Of a stretch of DNA of 64,000 bases, positions 33,632 through 47,489 are shown one piece after another (position 1 is the stretch's first letter; every line of letters begins with the position of its first letter). A program made the translations under genes and the position numbers. The notes beneath the pieces were generated by a model that saw nothing but the letters and a program-made list of their open reading frames with translations, searched no databases and was not told where the DNA came from. Source of the DNA: Rugalucina vietnamica (taxonomy: Eukaryota; Mollusca; Bivalvia; Lucinida; Lucinidae); contig OZ024880.1 in assembly GCA_964017185.1 (NCBI GenBank), forward strand, positions 36,360,329 through 36,424,328, given 5' to 3'.

Positions 33632-35631
33632 TATATAAATACATTTTTTTTTTTTTTGCAGAAAGTATTTTTCAAATTTTGAACGTATTTGCCTAGTATA
33701 TCTCCGAGAATATACTGCGAAGCTGATTTTCGCCTTTGTTTTCGCATAGGCGAAATTCCGGTTTTCTCATGACCAGGCTCAAATAAACTTATTGGCTTTA
33801 ATTGTCTGTTAATCGTGTAGGAAACAACGACAAAGTAAACATCTAACTCGAAAACGCTCATTAAGATTAGAACGTTTATCAAGTCGAGCGTCAATGTGCC
33901 GAACAGACCTGCATTTTTATCTACATCTTAATCGGAACCAGATTATTGCTACCAGCTTCTGCTTTTCTTCTCGGCTAATAAACACATGCTGAGTAAATAG
34001 ATTCAGTTATTGTGTCTGGGTAAGACATTTAAGTACATTTTTGGACGAGAAATTTTACGGAATTAATCCCGTCAAATGATTGTGTCTGGCAAAACATCAA
34101 CTTAAGTCTCTAACAAGCAGTAATAGTGTATGTTGATATGATTTAGCAAGTTTGACGTTTGTTTTTGCATGTATTTCATATTAGAGAAAATGTTTTCTAA
34201 TGGCAAACATGTAATAGTCAATTTAAAGTTGTGACCAAATATAACGCATTTTAATGAACGTGTACCCCAAACAAATATACTCGGATAACAACAAAACACA
34301 AGCAAGTCGATTTCAATGAAATGTTGGTTACTGGACATGGTCCTTTAAACAACAAATTTGTCTTTCAGCATTTCTCATACATAATAACTATGTTATGCAT
34401 TATTGAACAAGAAGACGCTAATGATTTAGGTGTAATTAATTTTAACTTAATTTTGCACTGCTTTAAATCCACATAAAACGAGGTTAATGGAAATATTGAC
34501 ATCAAAATGTTTTGCAATTGTAATATAGTTCTGTCGTAAACTTGTTGACTTCAACAGCGATCGAACGCGATTGACTCATAAGGTTGTAATGCTTGAAGTA
34601 CTAAATAAAATATCCAAAATATCTAAACGAAGTGATAGCACAAATTGCCCATTTTAGCTTATCTGAGTGAGCCTAAGGCCACAAAATAAGCATATAGGAT
34701 GTTACTAGATCCAGCATCCGTCCGTCCGTCCGTCTGTCCCTACATTAAAATAAGAATATCTCTGACATCAGAAGGCTAAACACTATCAAATATGTTACTG
34801 TCAAATGTAATGCATCATGTTGTGAACATTCTAGCAACTTTAATTTTGACCAGCTTTATTGACACTCAGCCAGATGGGACCATCGACTGCAGGGTAAGAT
34901 GCCTTTGTGTGTCTTAGAAAATCCCCAGTAACTGCACAGCTGATCAGCGCCTTTGTTTTCGCTACACGGATACTACAACTACTCTTCTAGTAAAATCCAA
35001 ACTGTTAATGCTATAGCCTGTTTCCCTGACTGTACAGGCCGGTTTGTGTCGTACCTGGTCGGAAACCCCGAAGACCGGGTTTCTCGCGTTGCGGCTCATT
35101 ATTTGCTATTTGAATTGTATGTCTATACTTATATTGGAGAAAAACGTTAAGGCAATTGTGCTTTAAATACAATGCAAACGAATCTAGACAAAAACGTTAA
35201 GGCGATTGTGCTTTAAATACAATATAAAAGAATCGAACCAGTTTAAGATTACAGTTTTTTGTTTCTTCTTGTAATACTTTCAGTCATTTAATTTTCGTAA
35301 AAGCCAAGTACCCGATGACACGTTTTCCAAATGACAAGCTGTCCAGTACACGAACAGATTTCCTGAAAATTGAACAATAATTATAATAATATTTTTACAT
35401 GTCATTGACTTGCTGTTGCCACTATCCATCCTTATTTTACTTTGATCACTTATGTGTTATCTGTTGCGTTTGTCTGCTGCTCTGCTTTAATTAACAGTTT
35501 TTTCTGTTTGCTTTGTGGAGGACAACATGACGATTATCTAACTGGAAAAGAACTGATTGTTTTGATGACGTGTTATGAAATCATGATATTATTTTACATG
35601 TACATGTATGTCTGTGTTGGGATGTTTACCT

Positions 35632-36402
35632 TGAGCTATATTTCACGGCCCATAGACTTTGTTAGCTTGAAGTCGAAGTTTGGCTTTCTCTGCATCGGTG
35701 ATAGCCGCGAGTGTGAAACCTTGCATAGTAATTGTCATTGACATACCCTTCAAGCAAGCACTTTGACCCAGTGCTCTTGTCCTATATTTCACGGTCCATT
35801 GACTTTATTTTTTTACGTCGAAGTTTGGTTTTCTCTGCATCAGTGATACCTGAGAGTGTGCAACCTTGCATAGTAATTGTCCTTGACATACCCTTCAAGC
35901 ACGCACCTTGACCTATATTTCACGGTCCATTGGCTTTGTTAATTATACGTCGAAGTTTTATTTTCTCTGCATCAGTGATACCTGCGAGTGTGAAGCATTG
36001 CATAATAATTGTCCTTGACATACCTTTCAAACATGCACCTTGACCCGGGGTCTTTGATCTATATTTCACGGTCCAATGAATTTGTTTATTTTTGAGTAAA
36101 AGTTTGGTTTTCTTTGCACCTGTGATCACTGCGAGTGTCAAACATTGCGTACTAATTGTCATAGATTTACCTTTTAAGCACGCATCCTGACCCGTTGCCC
36201 TTTACCTATATTTCATGGTCCATTGACTTTATTATTTTTTACATCAAAGTTTGATTTTCTCTGCACCTAAGGTAGCTGCGAATATGAAACCTTGCATAGT
36301 AATTGTTCTTGACATACCCTTTAAGCGCACACCTTGACCTGGTGCCCTTGACCTATATTTCACGTTTCTGATTATTTTGCCTGATGCAGGTGCGATATTG
36401 AC
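35632..36402 (-). mobile_element. Tandem-core array, reverse orientation (U4)
   Basis: Five monomers matching those at 19,575-20,366, ending with TGCAGGTGCGATATTGACCT at about 36,384. Truncated at its left side as in U2, so the truncation predates the U2-U4 duplication. Confidence 0.7.
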
Positions 36403-37606
36403 CTCCGCGGCGCTCATGTTTTATATATTTTTCAACCGATTTAACTTAAATGTCATTTTCACATATAAAATGGAATGTAAACTGACATAGACAAGTCATA
36501 TTTTGGAGTGCGAGTCCCAGAACGTTGTAAAATGCTCAAACGCGGTTTAAAATAGATACTATAAGTTGAGTACGCTAAAATTGGTTGACGCCAGTTTTGA
36601 AGACATTTGAGGTGCACACGCACTTTAAATACGTAAGAGCATAAAAAGCCCTATATACTGACAAACAGCGCATTATTATAATTCTTATGGTAATCGGTTT
36701 GGTTCTTAAGTAATTTCCCTGAATGACGCCGAGACGTTACACGTGTATAGAATGCATTTAAACCCTTATATGTAATTGTTTTCTGCGATGCATTTTTAAA
36801 AATAGTCAAAATACTCTAATTACAAAGTACGTTTAATGTAACAGTTGATTTCTCTTACAGAAGACACATTATAAAGTGCGTACGACCGAAAACCATTTGT
36901 ATGAGTCTCGTGGGAAAAGTGCATGCAAAGTTTCCAATCAAGTCTGTGCAACCTAGAACTGTACAGAGGCTTGAAATTACAGATTGAAAACAAGATTGCA
37001 CCATTGTAATTACAGGAAGAGAAACCAAAGACACTGACATATTGGTAAAGTTTCTAGAAAAGCAATAAAAAGGAATTATTGACATCAAAGTTATACTGGA
37101 GGCACTTATCTTGACAGGAAAAGTTTAAACTATGTTATTTACTAAAGAAGGCACTTCTTTAGGCTTTCAACGTATCAATAAAATTAAGGCATCTAAACTT
37201 TGAGCAGACAATGACACATTTCGATGAAATCTATTTAAATTTTGGGAGAAAAGAAGAAAATATATCAACGGTCTGGGACATTCAAACGACGATCTATTGG
37301 CTGTCATTGGTATCAAGTAATATATGGAACAGGGCGTCGGAACCGGAATAAGAAGTGGTGAAATAAACAAGTGTCCGGTTCAAATGGCTTGTTTCAAACC
37401 CTCACATATCTTTCCATTACCATTGTTAATTTCATCATTTGATTTTTACATGGTCGGATTACGCAATTTACTCGTAGTTTGTGTATCCTCCATGTGTGTT
37501 GCGTCGATGGAACATTATATATAACTATCGCGCCATAATATTCTATATTTTATGTTCGACTTTATCAAGTGGTTTATCAAAATGAATTAAGTGTTAGCTT
37601 GTCTGG

Positions 37607-37607
37607 G

Positions 37608-37643
<36 letters not shown>
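37607..37643 (+). repeat. (AAT)n microsatellite (U4)
   Basis: U4 allele of the unit-end trinucleotide locus. Confidence 0.9.
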
Positions 37644-37647
<4 letters not shown>

Positions 37648-39421
37648 CATATGAGAAAAAAAATCTAGAAAAAAATTAGACACCGAAACAAGAAAGAAGA
37701 AGATCACTGGAGACGCACATGCTTGGAAACCCTATATACGTGTGGTATGCGAGAATATACTCGTAGGATAAGAATAACATTATATGCATATCACATTTTC
37801 TCATTATTTTAGTGTACTGTACGTACAGTGTTAAGAAGTATTATGTTACATAGATTAGTCTGGCGAAGAATCCAGTCGTATTAAATCTGACTTCCGGAAA
37901 TATTCCTAGACACGTATCTGATCTACTGTTAAAGAGTTTCTATTGTAAGTAATGTCATGGGTTTATAAACAGAAGCCATAAAATGTTTGAGTTTGTAGTG
38001 TTGAAATGACGGAGTTCGTCCTTATGTAATCTGTGTCCGGCAAAAAAGAAGAACGCAAGATGATTTTTACAACCAGATCAATTACAGACATATCATTGAC
38101 AGTTGTTGAAATATGTTTTCCATATGAACAGATATTAAAATACATTATTATATAATCGTCCAAAGTAAAAAAAATAAAATGAAATAAATAAGGTAAATCT
38201 GAATCAAATTATTAAAACATTGTTTACAAGACGGTTCTAAAAGTTTTGATCCCTATCAAACTTTGTGTAGTATATATTCGTGATACCAAGTTGACACAGG
38301 GAAAATGACAATGCAAATATACCTGTGAAGAAAAGACGAAGTAAACAACATGGTCGTTAACACTCATTAAATTTTTTTTTATCAAGTCGAGCGTTTATAA
38401 GACAGACCTGCTTCATTTATCAGAATTTGCATTTTAATTGGAACCAGATAAACACTGTGGGCTTCTGCTTTTTTCACAGCTAATAAACACACATTGAGGT
38501 ATTTGACTTCTTTATTGTATCAGGGTGGAGAACGTAAAGAATATATTTGTACAATACATTTTATGGAATTTAACCCGTCAAATGATTGTGTCTGGAATAC
38601 ATTCACTTAAAGTAAAGAAATACAAAAGGCTTTCACGCGCAACGTTAACATTGTATACCGGCGTTGTTTTGGATAACATCATTTATGACGTTTATGACCG
38701 ATTGCATATGATAGACAAATAGCAACGAAACTAACTCGGTATAATCCTTGCATTGTTGATTGTCACCTCCCCGTGACCAACTGTGTCCGGTTTATCTGTT
38801 AAGTTAACGGAACACGGAACCAAAGTGACCTTTGCCACGACATGTTTACATAATGGGATTATAGTCAAGGACTTTTATTGTATTTGCTGATTCTAAATAG
38901 AAATAAATAAACTAAGTTTTAATTAAATTCTACGGATCGTGTTTTGAAAAATACTAGTTTTTATGCCTGAAAAGCAACGAGATTTTCGCAATTTCCCATC
39001 ACGTTACGTACAAATTGACAATTAAATCGCCCATTTTCAAGATGGATTTCCGGCGAAACCACTCGGTAACCATATGTTTTATTGCAGGAATCAATAGAAG
39101 AACATGCTTAGTTTAAAATTACAAAAAATAATGAAAATCTATGGGTAGGCTTTTTGTGGTTCTTTAACTTAAGTCCAAGCAAACGATGCTAATGAATTTT
39201 CATATGATTCACCACGTTTCACATTGTGTGTGTATTTGCATGCATTTTATTTTGGAGACAAATAGTTTACAGAGGGCGAAAATGTAATGATTAAGCGTGT
39301 GACATAAAACAAGGCATAAACCAACTAACAGTCGGAAATGAGTGGAATTTAGATTTTGTGACCAATTCTAACGCATTTTATGCTCTTTTACCAATACCAA
39401 ACATGCTCACTACAATAAGTC

Positions 39422-39682
39422 TTACAGTTTCCCCAGTTCTCTTCTGTACAGTTCCCATGACCAAGATGCCAAGATAACCGCCATGATTGCCAATACATGA
39501 AAGAGCAGCTTTCTTCTTATATACTCAAAGTCCAACATTCTTGAAACTTGGCATGCAGCACTAATTGGAGACATTATCTCTAATATTCTCAAATAAATGT
39601 ATTCCTGACAGAAAGTCGATTTCAATAAACTGTCAGTTACTGAACATGGTCCTTTCACCCATACATTTGTCTCTTTCGCCAT
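39422..39682 (-). other. 86-codon conserved frame (U5 copy)
   Basis: Counterpart of 23,650-23,910, differing from it by three replacement and one silent change by eye. Not considered a gene. Confidence 0.35.
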
Positions 39683-40420
39683 TTGTCATAATAATGACTA
39701 TGTTATGTATTTTTGTGCTTAACTGATTGACTGTTGTGTTTCAATTACGAAACATGAAGATGCTAATGATTTAAGTGTAATTGGAAGTAAACTTAATTTT
39801 GAACTGCATTAAATCCAGATTGAACGAAGTTAATGGAAATACTGACATCAAAATATTTTTGCAATTCTAATAAAGTTCTGTTGTTAACTTGTTGACTTCA
39901 ACAGTAATCGAACGCGATCGACTCATTAGGTTGTAATGTTGGAAGTACTAAATAAAATATCCAAAAGATTTAAAACATTTAAACTTGAAAGGGTAATATA
40001 AAGTGTCCATTAAAGCTGAGCTGAGCTTAAGGACACATGATTAACGTATAAAATTGTACTCGGGCCAGCATATGTCCGTCCGTTCGTCTTTCCCTACTTT
40101 AAAATAAAGATTTTTCTGAGACCAGGAGTCTTAACACAACCAAACCTCATTAAAATAGGGGTTACTCTTAATGAGATAATGATGCAGATCAGATACAAAC
40201 TCTGGTTCCCATGATAACAGATAGCTCACATAGGGTTATAATGGGAGAGAAAATTGTTTTGAACACTCAAGTGCCTTCATCTTTAATCTGACCTTTTTCA
40301 TTCTATCAAGTAACGAGAACAACGACAATATCTCATGTGAGTTCGACATTAGGCCAGATTACTGCGGAGGTAGTTGTCCTTGTACGTCTTGAGGAATCCC
40401 CATGGAATAATAATGATTAG

Positions 40421-41745
40421 AAAAAGGTACAAGTAGACAATGATCAGGAAATGGGGCAATCAGAAAGAAACTCCCACTCCATAAACCGAGGGGTGGCAAA
40501 AAACTAAATGACACTTAGGTACTTATACCGAGAAAATATATCGTAAGCCGATTGAGCTGCTATTCCCCAATAGGCGGCCACTCAGTTACCCGAACTGAAC
40601 TAAAAATATGAAAACGTACATAAGGCTTAAACAGCAAAAAAATATCGACTCCAAAACACAAAACAATTAGAACCACATAAGAAGTATTTCCTTGGAACGA
40701 TCAGTAATATAAAATTACTGGGGGTTGCTGGGGGGGGGGTTAAACCGGTTTTACAGGCGCCTAACCTCACCTCATCTTCTGCAGTGGTTCACAACTTTTA
40801 GTTAATTGTTCGGTCCTCGTGGTGAATCTCTAACTAGTCAAAGAATCATCGAGGACAAACGAATAAATCATGATAATCACCTTGATGAATCAAACACGAG
40901 GACTCAACAGATTCAGTAAGCTGCCTGACGATGGAGATCCCTGGGCGCCGAATAACTTACTGAAACTGGGAGCAAAAGAAAAACATCAGTTTGACCCCGA
41001 TGGGCCAAGCAACAGCCAAGAAGCTCCGGTCCCAACAAACTAAAATGAATAGCTTTATTTTGGGGCCATCATAGAGTCTAACGCCCGACCCACCGGCGTG
41101 CAATTAAAGAAGGCAGCATACTCATCAACCGTGATTTGGTTAAAAACTAAGCATGCAGACTGTCGCATAACATTCAAGTTATAACCTATACGTCTGTAAC
41201 TTGTCATGATTTTTCTGAACTGAAAAGTAAAATCTTCCTTCCTATAAGCTTCTTAAATTTGTTAACCAAGTCACCATAAAACTCTGTTTCCGAAAGACCC
41301 TCATGTAAAAGCGTCTTTAGCGCAATTTGGAAATCAGCTTATAGTGTCTGCGATAAAATTTAGAAAATGTTTTTCGAAGTTTATGATACCGGTAGCCCTG
41401 CTGGAGAAGTTTAATTTGGCTGTGAAACATATTTCGCGCGTTGAAGTCCGCTACATGATTGCAGACTCTTGCAAACCTAATAAGTTGAGAAAAATATACA
41501 CCATACGAAGCACGGCGAGGAACGCCACCATCCAAAAACGGAAAATTTACTATATCAAAATCAAAGTCATCGCGTTTATTATAAAAGAAGAAACAAATCC
41601 ATTTGCAATAGAAAAATGTAAGTCCAAAAAAGGCGGCTTCGGTATCTGTGGTGTTGGCTTTATTCATCTGTGGTTCAGGTGGATAAATTTGATTGCACTC
41701 TAGATCAGGTGGATAAATTTGATTGTTGTGAATGCTCTAGCAGCT
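40421..41745 (-). mobile_element. Ancestral retroelement copy (U5)
   Basis: Constant end at 40,421. It contains a G-run at 40,732-40,739 and the longest RT reading of the window (41,317-41,667). The far end is approximate, near the doubled CAGGTGGATAAATTTGATTG word at 41,675-41,727. Confidence 0.65.
41317..41667 (-). pseudogene. Reverse-transcriptase relic, most complete N-terminal part
   Basis: Reads MNKANTTDTEAAFFGL, then KRDDFDFDIVNFPFLDGGVP, ASYGVYFSQLIRFARVCNHV, and LLQQGYRYHKLRKTFSKFYR. This is the region just after the catalytic palm in the RT-like proteins abundant in bivalves and corals. The YxDD motif is not present in the window. Beyond 41,317 the frame is lost, though GLSE/FNCTP-type words continue to about 41,080 in other frames. 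A dead fragment. Penelope-like affinity is possible from the FLDL-K-YDK layout but unproven. Confidence 0.7.
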
Positions 41746-42209
41746 TTCTTTGTATTGAATCCTCTTCATTCTATAGGTATCAAGGACTAAATGATGACAT
41801 ACTTTCCAGATAAAATACTGTCCAGTGTATAGTTGGGATATTCTGAAATACAAAATGCTTGAAAGGGATAATGTTTTGTGGGAGGTCCCCAACACAATTT
41901 GCTCAAAGACTTTGTCACAATGTGAAGATGGGATACAGATTCTGAAAAAGTCGTTTCGACTTTGTTCTGAATCCCTTTTTATATATGCCAAGGTTGTATA
42001 AAATGCTTTGTTTGTCTTGTTATATGTGCATGTATTACAGAAAATTTTAAACCAAGATGGTATTTTCACTGCTTTTTTCACACGTCATTGACTGTGTGTT
42101 GTCAGACCTTTATCTTATTGTGATTACCTTTGTGTACTCTTGTATTTGTCGGCTACTCTGCTATTTTTGATAAATTGAGTTTGTATTGAGATTGAACGTC
42201 TCGGTGAAC

Positions 42210-42375
42210 AATGTTTCAGTCATTCCGAGGCGGAACCAACGCTTCTGGGTATTCAGTACTGTGGAGAGTTAGCGTTCCTTGCTCAAGGACACAACATGGT
42301 GCCCAGTATGGGGATCGAATCCAGTATCTCTCGATTTAAATTCCGATACTCTGCCTCCTGGCCACTGCGCTCCCT
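42210..42375 (-). mobile_element. tRNA-derived SINE (U5 copy)
   Basis: Positional counterpart of 5,250-5,405, with the same B-box-like and CCTTGAGCAAGG words. Confidence 0.7.
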
Positions 42376-42640
42376 TACAAGTTTTGCAGTTAACAAAGAG
42401 CCGCAGATTAACCAGGAAAGAGCTGAATCTTGATAAATACATACTTTTGGCACCATCTTTTGTATAAATTGTGATTTTACTCTGAGGAAGTTCCTTAACA
42501 ATTTATTAACGTACCAGTCATTATCTTATTATAGGAGCGTTTGTCTAAAGGTTTGTCGCGAGTAATGAGAGTGTTAAGAGTGATTAAAGAATCTCTAAAC
42601 ATTCATGTGTTATGATTGTCAATCTCTTTAATTAATGTCT

Positions 42641-43305
42641 CCGAAAATACGAGTGTAGCGAGAATTTTCATGTGTCGCGAACTAGTCGCGAAGGTTTTAA
42701 ACATGTTTATTTTTTTTTTGCGAATTTATTCGACGAAATATTCATGAGCCCGTCGCAAGACTATCGCGCGACTGTCGTTCGACAATCGCACGACGTTCGT
42801 GTCAGTGTCGCTAACCTGTCGCCGCGAACTTTAGCGAATTTACAATGCGGAAATTTCGCGACACTCGTACGAATGTTGTACTAATGTCGTACGAACTACT
42901 CCCGACTATCTGCCGAAAAAATAAAACTAGGTTACTTTCGTACGAATGTCGTGTGACATTCTCACGAATGTATCGCGACTGTCGTACGAGTGAAATTAAA
43001 ACTAAGCTACTTTCATGAGAAAGTCATGAGGCATTCTCACAAATGTCTCGCGACTGTAGTACGAGTGAAAATGAAACTTAGCTTCATTCGTGGGAACGCC
43101 GTGAGACACTCTCACGAATGATTGGCGACTGTCGTACGAGTGTCTCGCTACTATCGTGCGACAGTCATGAGATATAATTGCAAAATTATGCCACAATTTG
43201 CGAAATAGACGCTTAAATGGCAATTCAATGAGACTGTAACGTGAAAATTGCGTTTGTATCGTTAACCTTTGTCACGAACTAGTAGCGAACAAGTCTCCAG
43301 TTGTC
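42641..43305. repeat. GTCGTACGA-rich block (U5)
   Basis: Counterpart of the U1, U3 and U6 blocks, with the same motif vocabulary and bounding words. Confidence 0.65.
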
Positions 43306-44979
43306 ACATTCCAGTGAGATAGGGGATTAACCCCTCTACAGTTAAGCCCATATATGTTTTTGCATCAGTTTGAGTAGCTGGTAAAATCCAATTAGTCAGT
43401 GACGGATTAGGGGCTTACACTGTACACTCGTAAGACCATCATGTGGTAACCGTAGTTTTAGTATATCAATGTGATTTCAAATACCCTTCATGTCATTAGT
43501 GGTGGGAAATATTCTGAAGATCGGCTCAAATAGAAATTTGAAGCTCTAAATGAAATCTGAATTATTCATGGACTTGATAACAACTGCTTGTCATTGAATG
43601 TCAAAGCTAAGATTTATGAAGTGACACCTCGCATATGTGAAATAATCGGTCAATTGCACTTCAGACATTTTCAGTTTTAGACGGCGGTGCGAAACGAATT
43701 TTCTTTTCCGGGAAAATGTTGGCAAAGTGCAATTTATAATGATATCAAACACATACTTTTCAACCGATTTAAATTTAATACATCATTTTACATAACTGGA
43801 ATGTAAACTGACATATTCAAATCATACTTTGCAATACGAGACCAGGATTGTAAAATATGCTCAAACAAGGTTTCAAATGGATACTACTATAAGGCTCCGC
43901 TTTAACTGGTTGACGCCAGTTTTGAGCTACTACGAGGTGCATACGTACTTTAAATACGCAAGAGAATAAAATGCCTTATATACAGGCAAATGGCGCATAT
44001 ATTCCTAATGGTAATCGGTTTGGTTCTGAAGTAGTTTCCCTGAAGTAGGCCGAGACGTTACAAATGTCCAGAATGCATTAAAACCGCTGTGCGTAATTGC
44101 TTTTTCCAAGACAATTAAATGATTTAAAACACCCCTTATTACAAATAACGTTTTAATGTAACAACAGTTAATTTATTTTCGAGAAGACACATATTAAAGC
44201 GCGTACGACCATGAAACCATTTGTATGAGTATACAGTATACCTCGTGGGAAAAGTGAATGCAAAGTTTCCGATCAAGTCTGTACAACCTAGAACTGTTCA
44301 TAGGCTTGAAATAACGGATTGAAAACAAGAGTGCACTACAGTAATTACAGGAAGAGAAACCAAAGCTTCTAGAAAAAACAATGAAAAAGGAATTATTGAC
44401 ATCAATTTTATACTGGAGGCACTTATCTTGACAGGAGAAGTTTAAACTATTTTACATGTATTTACTTAACAGGGCACTAAGAGTAGGCCTTCAACCTATC
44501 AATATAAAAATGAAAACATCTAAACATTTAGCAAACAATGACACATTTCGATGAAATCTATTTGAAGTATTGGGAGAAATGAAGAAATATATCGACGTTC
44601 TGGGACATTCTTACGACGATCTATTGGCTGTCACTGGTATCAAGCAATGCATGAAGCAGGGTGCCGGAACCGGAATATGAAGTGGTGAAATCAAACAGTG
44701 GGTTCAAATGACGTGTTTGCAAACCCTCACACCCAGATGCTTTCGTTTCCCGTGAGGCTCTCTGTTATTCAGTGTTACGGGCGAGTTCTGTTCTTTTCAT
44801 GATCATTGTATATTTTATCATTTGATTTTCATATGATCGGATTACGCAATTTAGTTTGTCTATCCTCCAAGTGTGATGTGTCGATGGAACATGCATTATC
44901 GTGCCATCATATTCTATATTTTATGTGCGGCGTTATCTAGTGGTTGATCAAAATAAATTTAGTGTTAGCTTGTCTTGGG

Positions 44980-45012
44980 AATAATAATGATAATAATGAT
45001 AATAATGATGAG
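44980..45012 (+). repeat. (AAT/GAT)n microsatellite (U5)
   Basis: Short, interrupted allele of the unit-end trinucleotide locus. Confidence 0.85.
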
Positions 45013-45269
45013 CACATGAGAAAAAAACTCTAGAGAAATAAACACCAAAACAAGAAAAAAAATAACTCAGTCTAGAATAGTACATCCTTGATAATAAAAA
45101 CAAAACTGAGATCCTTTAAGAGCAGTGAACATATTAATGGAAATGGGGGATGGGCCATACCTCGGTTTCGGCTACTTAAGCCTCTTCAGTGACCCTATAG
45201 ATTTTGCAACATGGAGCCAAAGAGAATTACTGTAATTATGCAACTTTAAACAGGGTAGTCGATACAAAG

Positions 45270-45728
45270 ACTGGTATACTAGGGTCAAATATCTTAAACG
45301 TTTTTAAGAAAAATGAATCTAAACTGATCGTAATTTTCTGATTTCTCAGAATACCCTCGCTGATCTCAAAGGGCAATATATATATATGATGGATGATGTA
45401 CGGGGAGTCTTTTTAGGGCCGCCACACGGCACACCACCAGCCTATACGCTCGTATACACTTAACCAAAATTCTAGGTGGTCGCCTTCGCATCACTATATA
45501 ATTAACGTATAAAAAGTACGTATATTAGCTTCGTCACCTGGTGAAAAGCCATAAATTGTGTCAGTTTTGACATCTGCACTGGCACTTCAATTTGCCATTC
45601 AAACAGCATGATGGGTCGGAAACCGATCGAAGAACAGCACCGGAACTACAAGCTTGTTGACTGAAGAGTTTTTGATACAGTTTACCATCGTTACAGAGTC
45701 ATCTTCAAGGGCACTTTGATTAGCATGT
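45270..45728. other. Private U5 stretch, no feature seen
   Basis: Not matched by eye in other units. It contains a TATATATATA run near 45,385 and CGCCACACGGCACACCACC near 45,422. No gene recognised. Confidence 0.4.
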
Positions 45729-45780
45729 AAAAAACAATGATATGTGTTATTCACTTCGAAAAACACATATCATTGTTTTT
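45729..45780. repeat. Perfect short hairpin with ACAATGATATGTGTT arms
   Basis: Arms of about 19 bases pair around a loop containing ATTCACTTCG. U3 has only the right arm near 31,781. Possibly a local inversion-duplication or the end of an unseen element. Confidence 0.8.
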
Positions 45781-45809
45781 TTTTTTTTTTATAATTCTTG
45801 TGCTTTTAA

Positions 45810-46767
45810 GGATGTTCGCTGCCAATGAAAAAGTATTTTTTCTAACCGCTGTTTTTATTCCAAAATATAAAATAAGACATATGAAAACAAAATAAATATA
45901 GGGTAGTGTGCATTTTTTCAAGCTACATGCCTCTGAATGAGGCCCCTAAACAACATGTTTGAAAACTTAAGTAGAAGAATACATTTAATTTTCAATTCTT
46001 TCACATATACCTTCCTGGACAAACAATACATCACGAATGCTTTCACGCGTCATTTTGTTTAAGTAACGCTGACTATTTTGGACCAAAAACATACATAAAT
46101 CTTCATCTTGAAGATTATGTCAATTTTTTTCGGCTCATTTAACAACCCTTCTCCCTAACTTGAAAAGTCAGAAAAAGCCATATCTATAAATGTATCAAAT
46201 CCATATTTGTTGATTCAAACATTTTCTTGTATTTTCACACAATATAGAATCACACAACATAGAACTTGTTCATATTTTTCGCTTTCGATTAAAAGAATTA
46301 ACAATATAGGGTAGTTAGCATATAAGAGAGAACCAACAACTTGAAAATCGTCAGTCTAAGCCTTTTTTCGGCTGTTTTATTTCTTACACCCCATTTCAAA
46401 AAACCTCCCACAATTTGAAAACTAGCGCACCAAAGAAAGAAATACTGATAAAGAAAACCTTGTATACACCTGCTTCTGCTAAAATAAACATCAAATCAGT
46501 GCAACTAATTTGAAGTTGTGTAATATTGAAGTTTAATCTACCCTACCCCCTAAATTTTGCTAATAATTAAATTTTTCTAACAAGTTGCAGAAAATGGGGT
46601 GAAAAATGAAGTTCCTTTGATTGGCAATTTTCATGACTCGTTCAATGCATACCATCAATATGTATTCAAGTATAAAATATTAGGAAAATATCTGCAATTG
46701 TTTACGAGATATTTAACAAAATAAAAACCGGAAGTTATGAAATGTCAAATGTTGGCAGCGAACATCC
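45810..46767. mobile_element. 958-bp TTAA-target element with 16-bp inverted ends
   Basis: GGATGTTCGCTGCCAA (45,810-45,825) and its exact inverse (46,752-46,767) are each flanked by TTAA (45,806-45,809 and 46,768-46,771). U3 has the single-TTAA empty site in GCTTTTAAATCCC at 31,815-31,818. TTAA duplication is diagnostic of piggyBac-type integration. The interior is AT-rich without a transposase frame, so this is a non-autonomous member. It is unique in the window, hence recent. Confidence 0.85.
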
Positions 46768-46820
46768 TTAAATACCACATAGCGCACACCTTCTTTACTA
46801 AAAGAAAGGGTTCTATAGAT

Positions 46821-47190
46821 AGGGCAATATCGACCTCGTATAACAGTTCGATTAACACATAACGTCAAATAGGTATTGAGACAAAATAAAGAAAAAAATG
46901 TCCATAACGTTTGGGGATGGGGGACTATAAGGTGACAATCATATGAAGTGGTCAATGCAAATTGCGAGCCAATTTAATATAATGTCGAAATACAGCCAAA
47001 CTCTACAGATGCGAATTCGTAAAGTGGGGGTACTGTTACGTTAACGGTGATATAATGAATGGCTATTTCCGTATGATTTTCTGAGTGACAACTCTCAATA
47101 AAATATTTCAAAGTATGATGATAAAATATTGCTGAATATTTATTACTTTTCTTGAAATTTACAATCAATTGACAGCTTAGAACTTTGGTT
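46821..47190. other. Private stretch with a tandem-core-element end
   Basis: Starts with GGGCAATATCGACCTCG, which resembles the inverted left end (GAGGTCGATATCGC) of the tandem-core element, but no monomers follow. The rest is featureless. Confidence 0.4.
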
Positions 47191-47489
47191 GAGTGTAGTA
47201 TGCGAGAATAAAGGATAAGAATAACAATCTATATACTGCATTTCTAATCATTATTGTATGTGGAATGTTAAGAAGAAGTATGCTTTTAGATTAGTCTAGT
47301 GATGAATCCAGTCGTATCAAATCTGACTTCTGGAAATAGACACGTATCTAATCTACTGCAAAAATTCTATTGAAGGCTTATAGACAGAAACCTTGAAATG
47401 GCAAAGTCATTGAACGTCGTTGAAATGGCGGAGTTCGTCATTATCCAAGTTATTTTAATTTACTTGTTATGTCAAAGCTAGCACTATGA

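Larger units (their letters stand above)
22460..33935. repeat. Macro-unit U3 (long form)
   Basis: Carries the full L order and several private insertions: a 168-base retroelement end (22,470), a nested retroelement (24,938), a hairpin MITE (28,327), the ribozyme-bearing insert (30,583) and a TA-target element (32,699). It keeps the empty TTAA site for the 7.6-kb element. No host gene is seen, including in 22,640-23,650 and 28,612-29,525. Confidence 0.8.
33936..38441. repeat. Macro-unit U4 (short form)
   Basis: Near-identical partner of U2, lacking most of the 280-base duplication. It includes a repeat-R copy (34,905-35,100), the reversed tandem-core array and an (AAT)n locus. No gene recognised; the frames of 60-99 codons are not conserved in U2. 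Confidence 0.8.
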
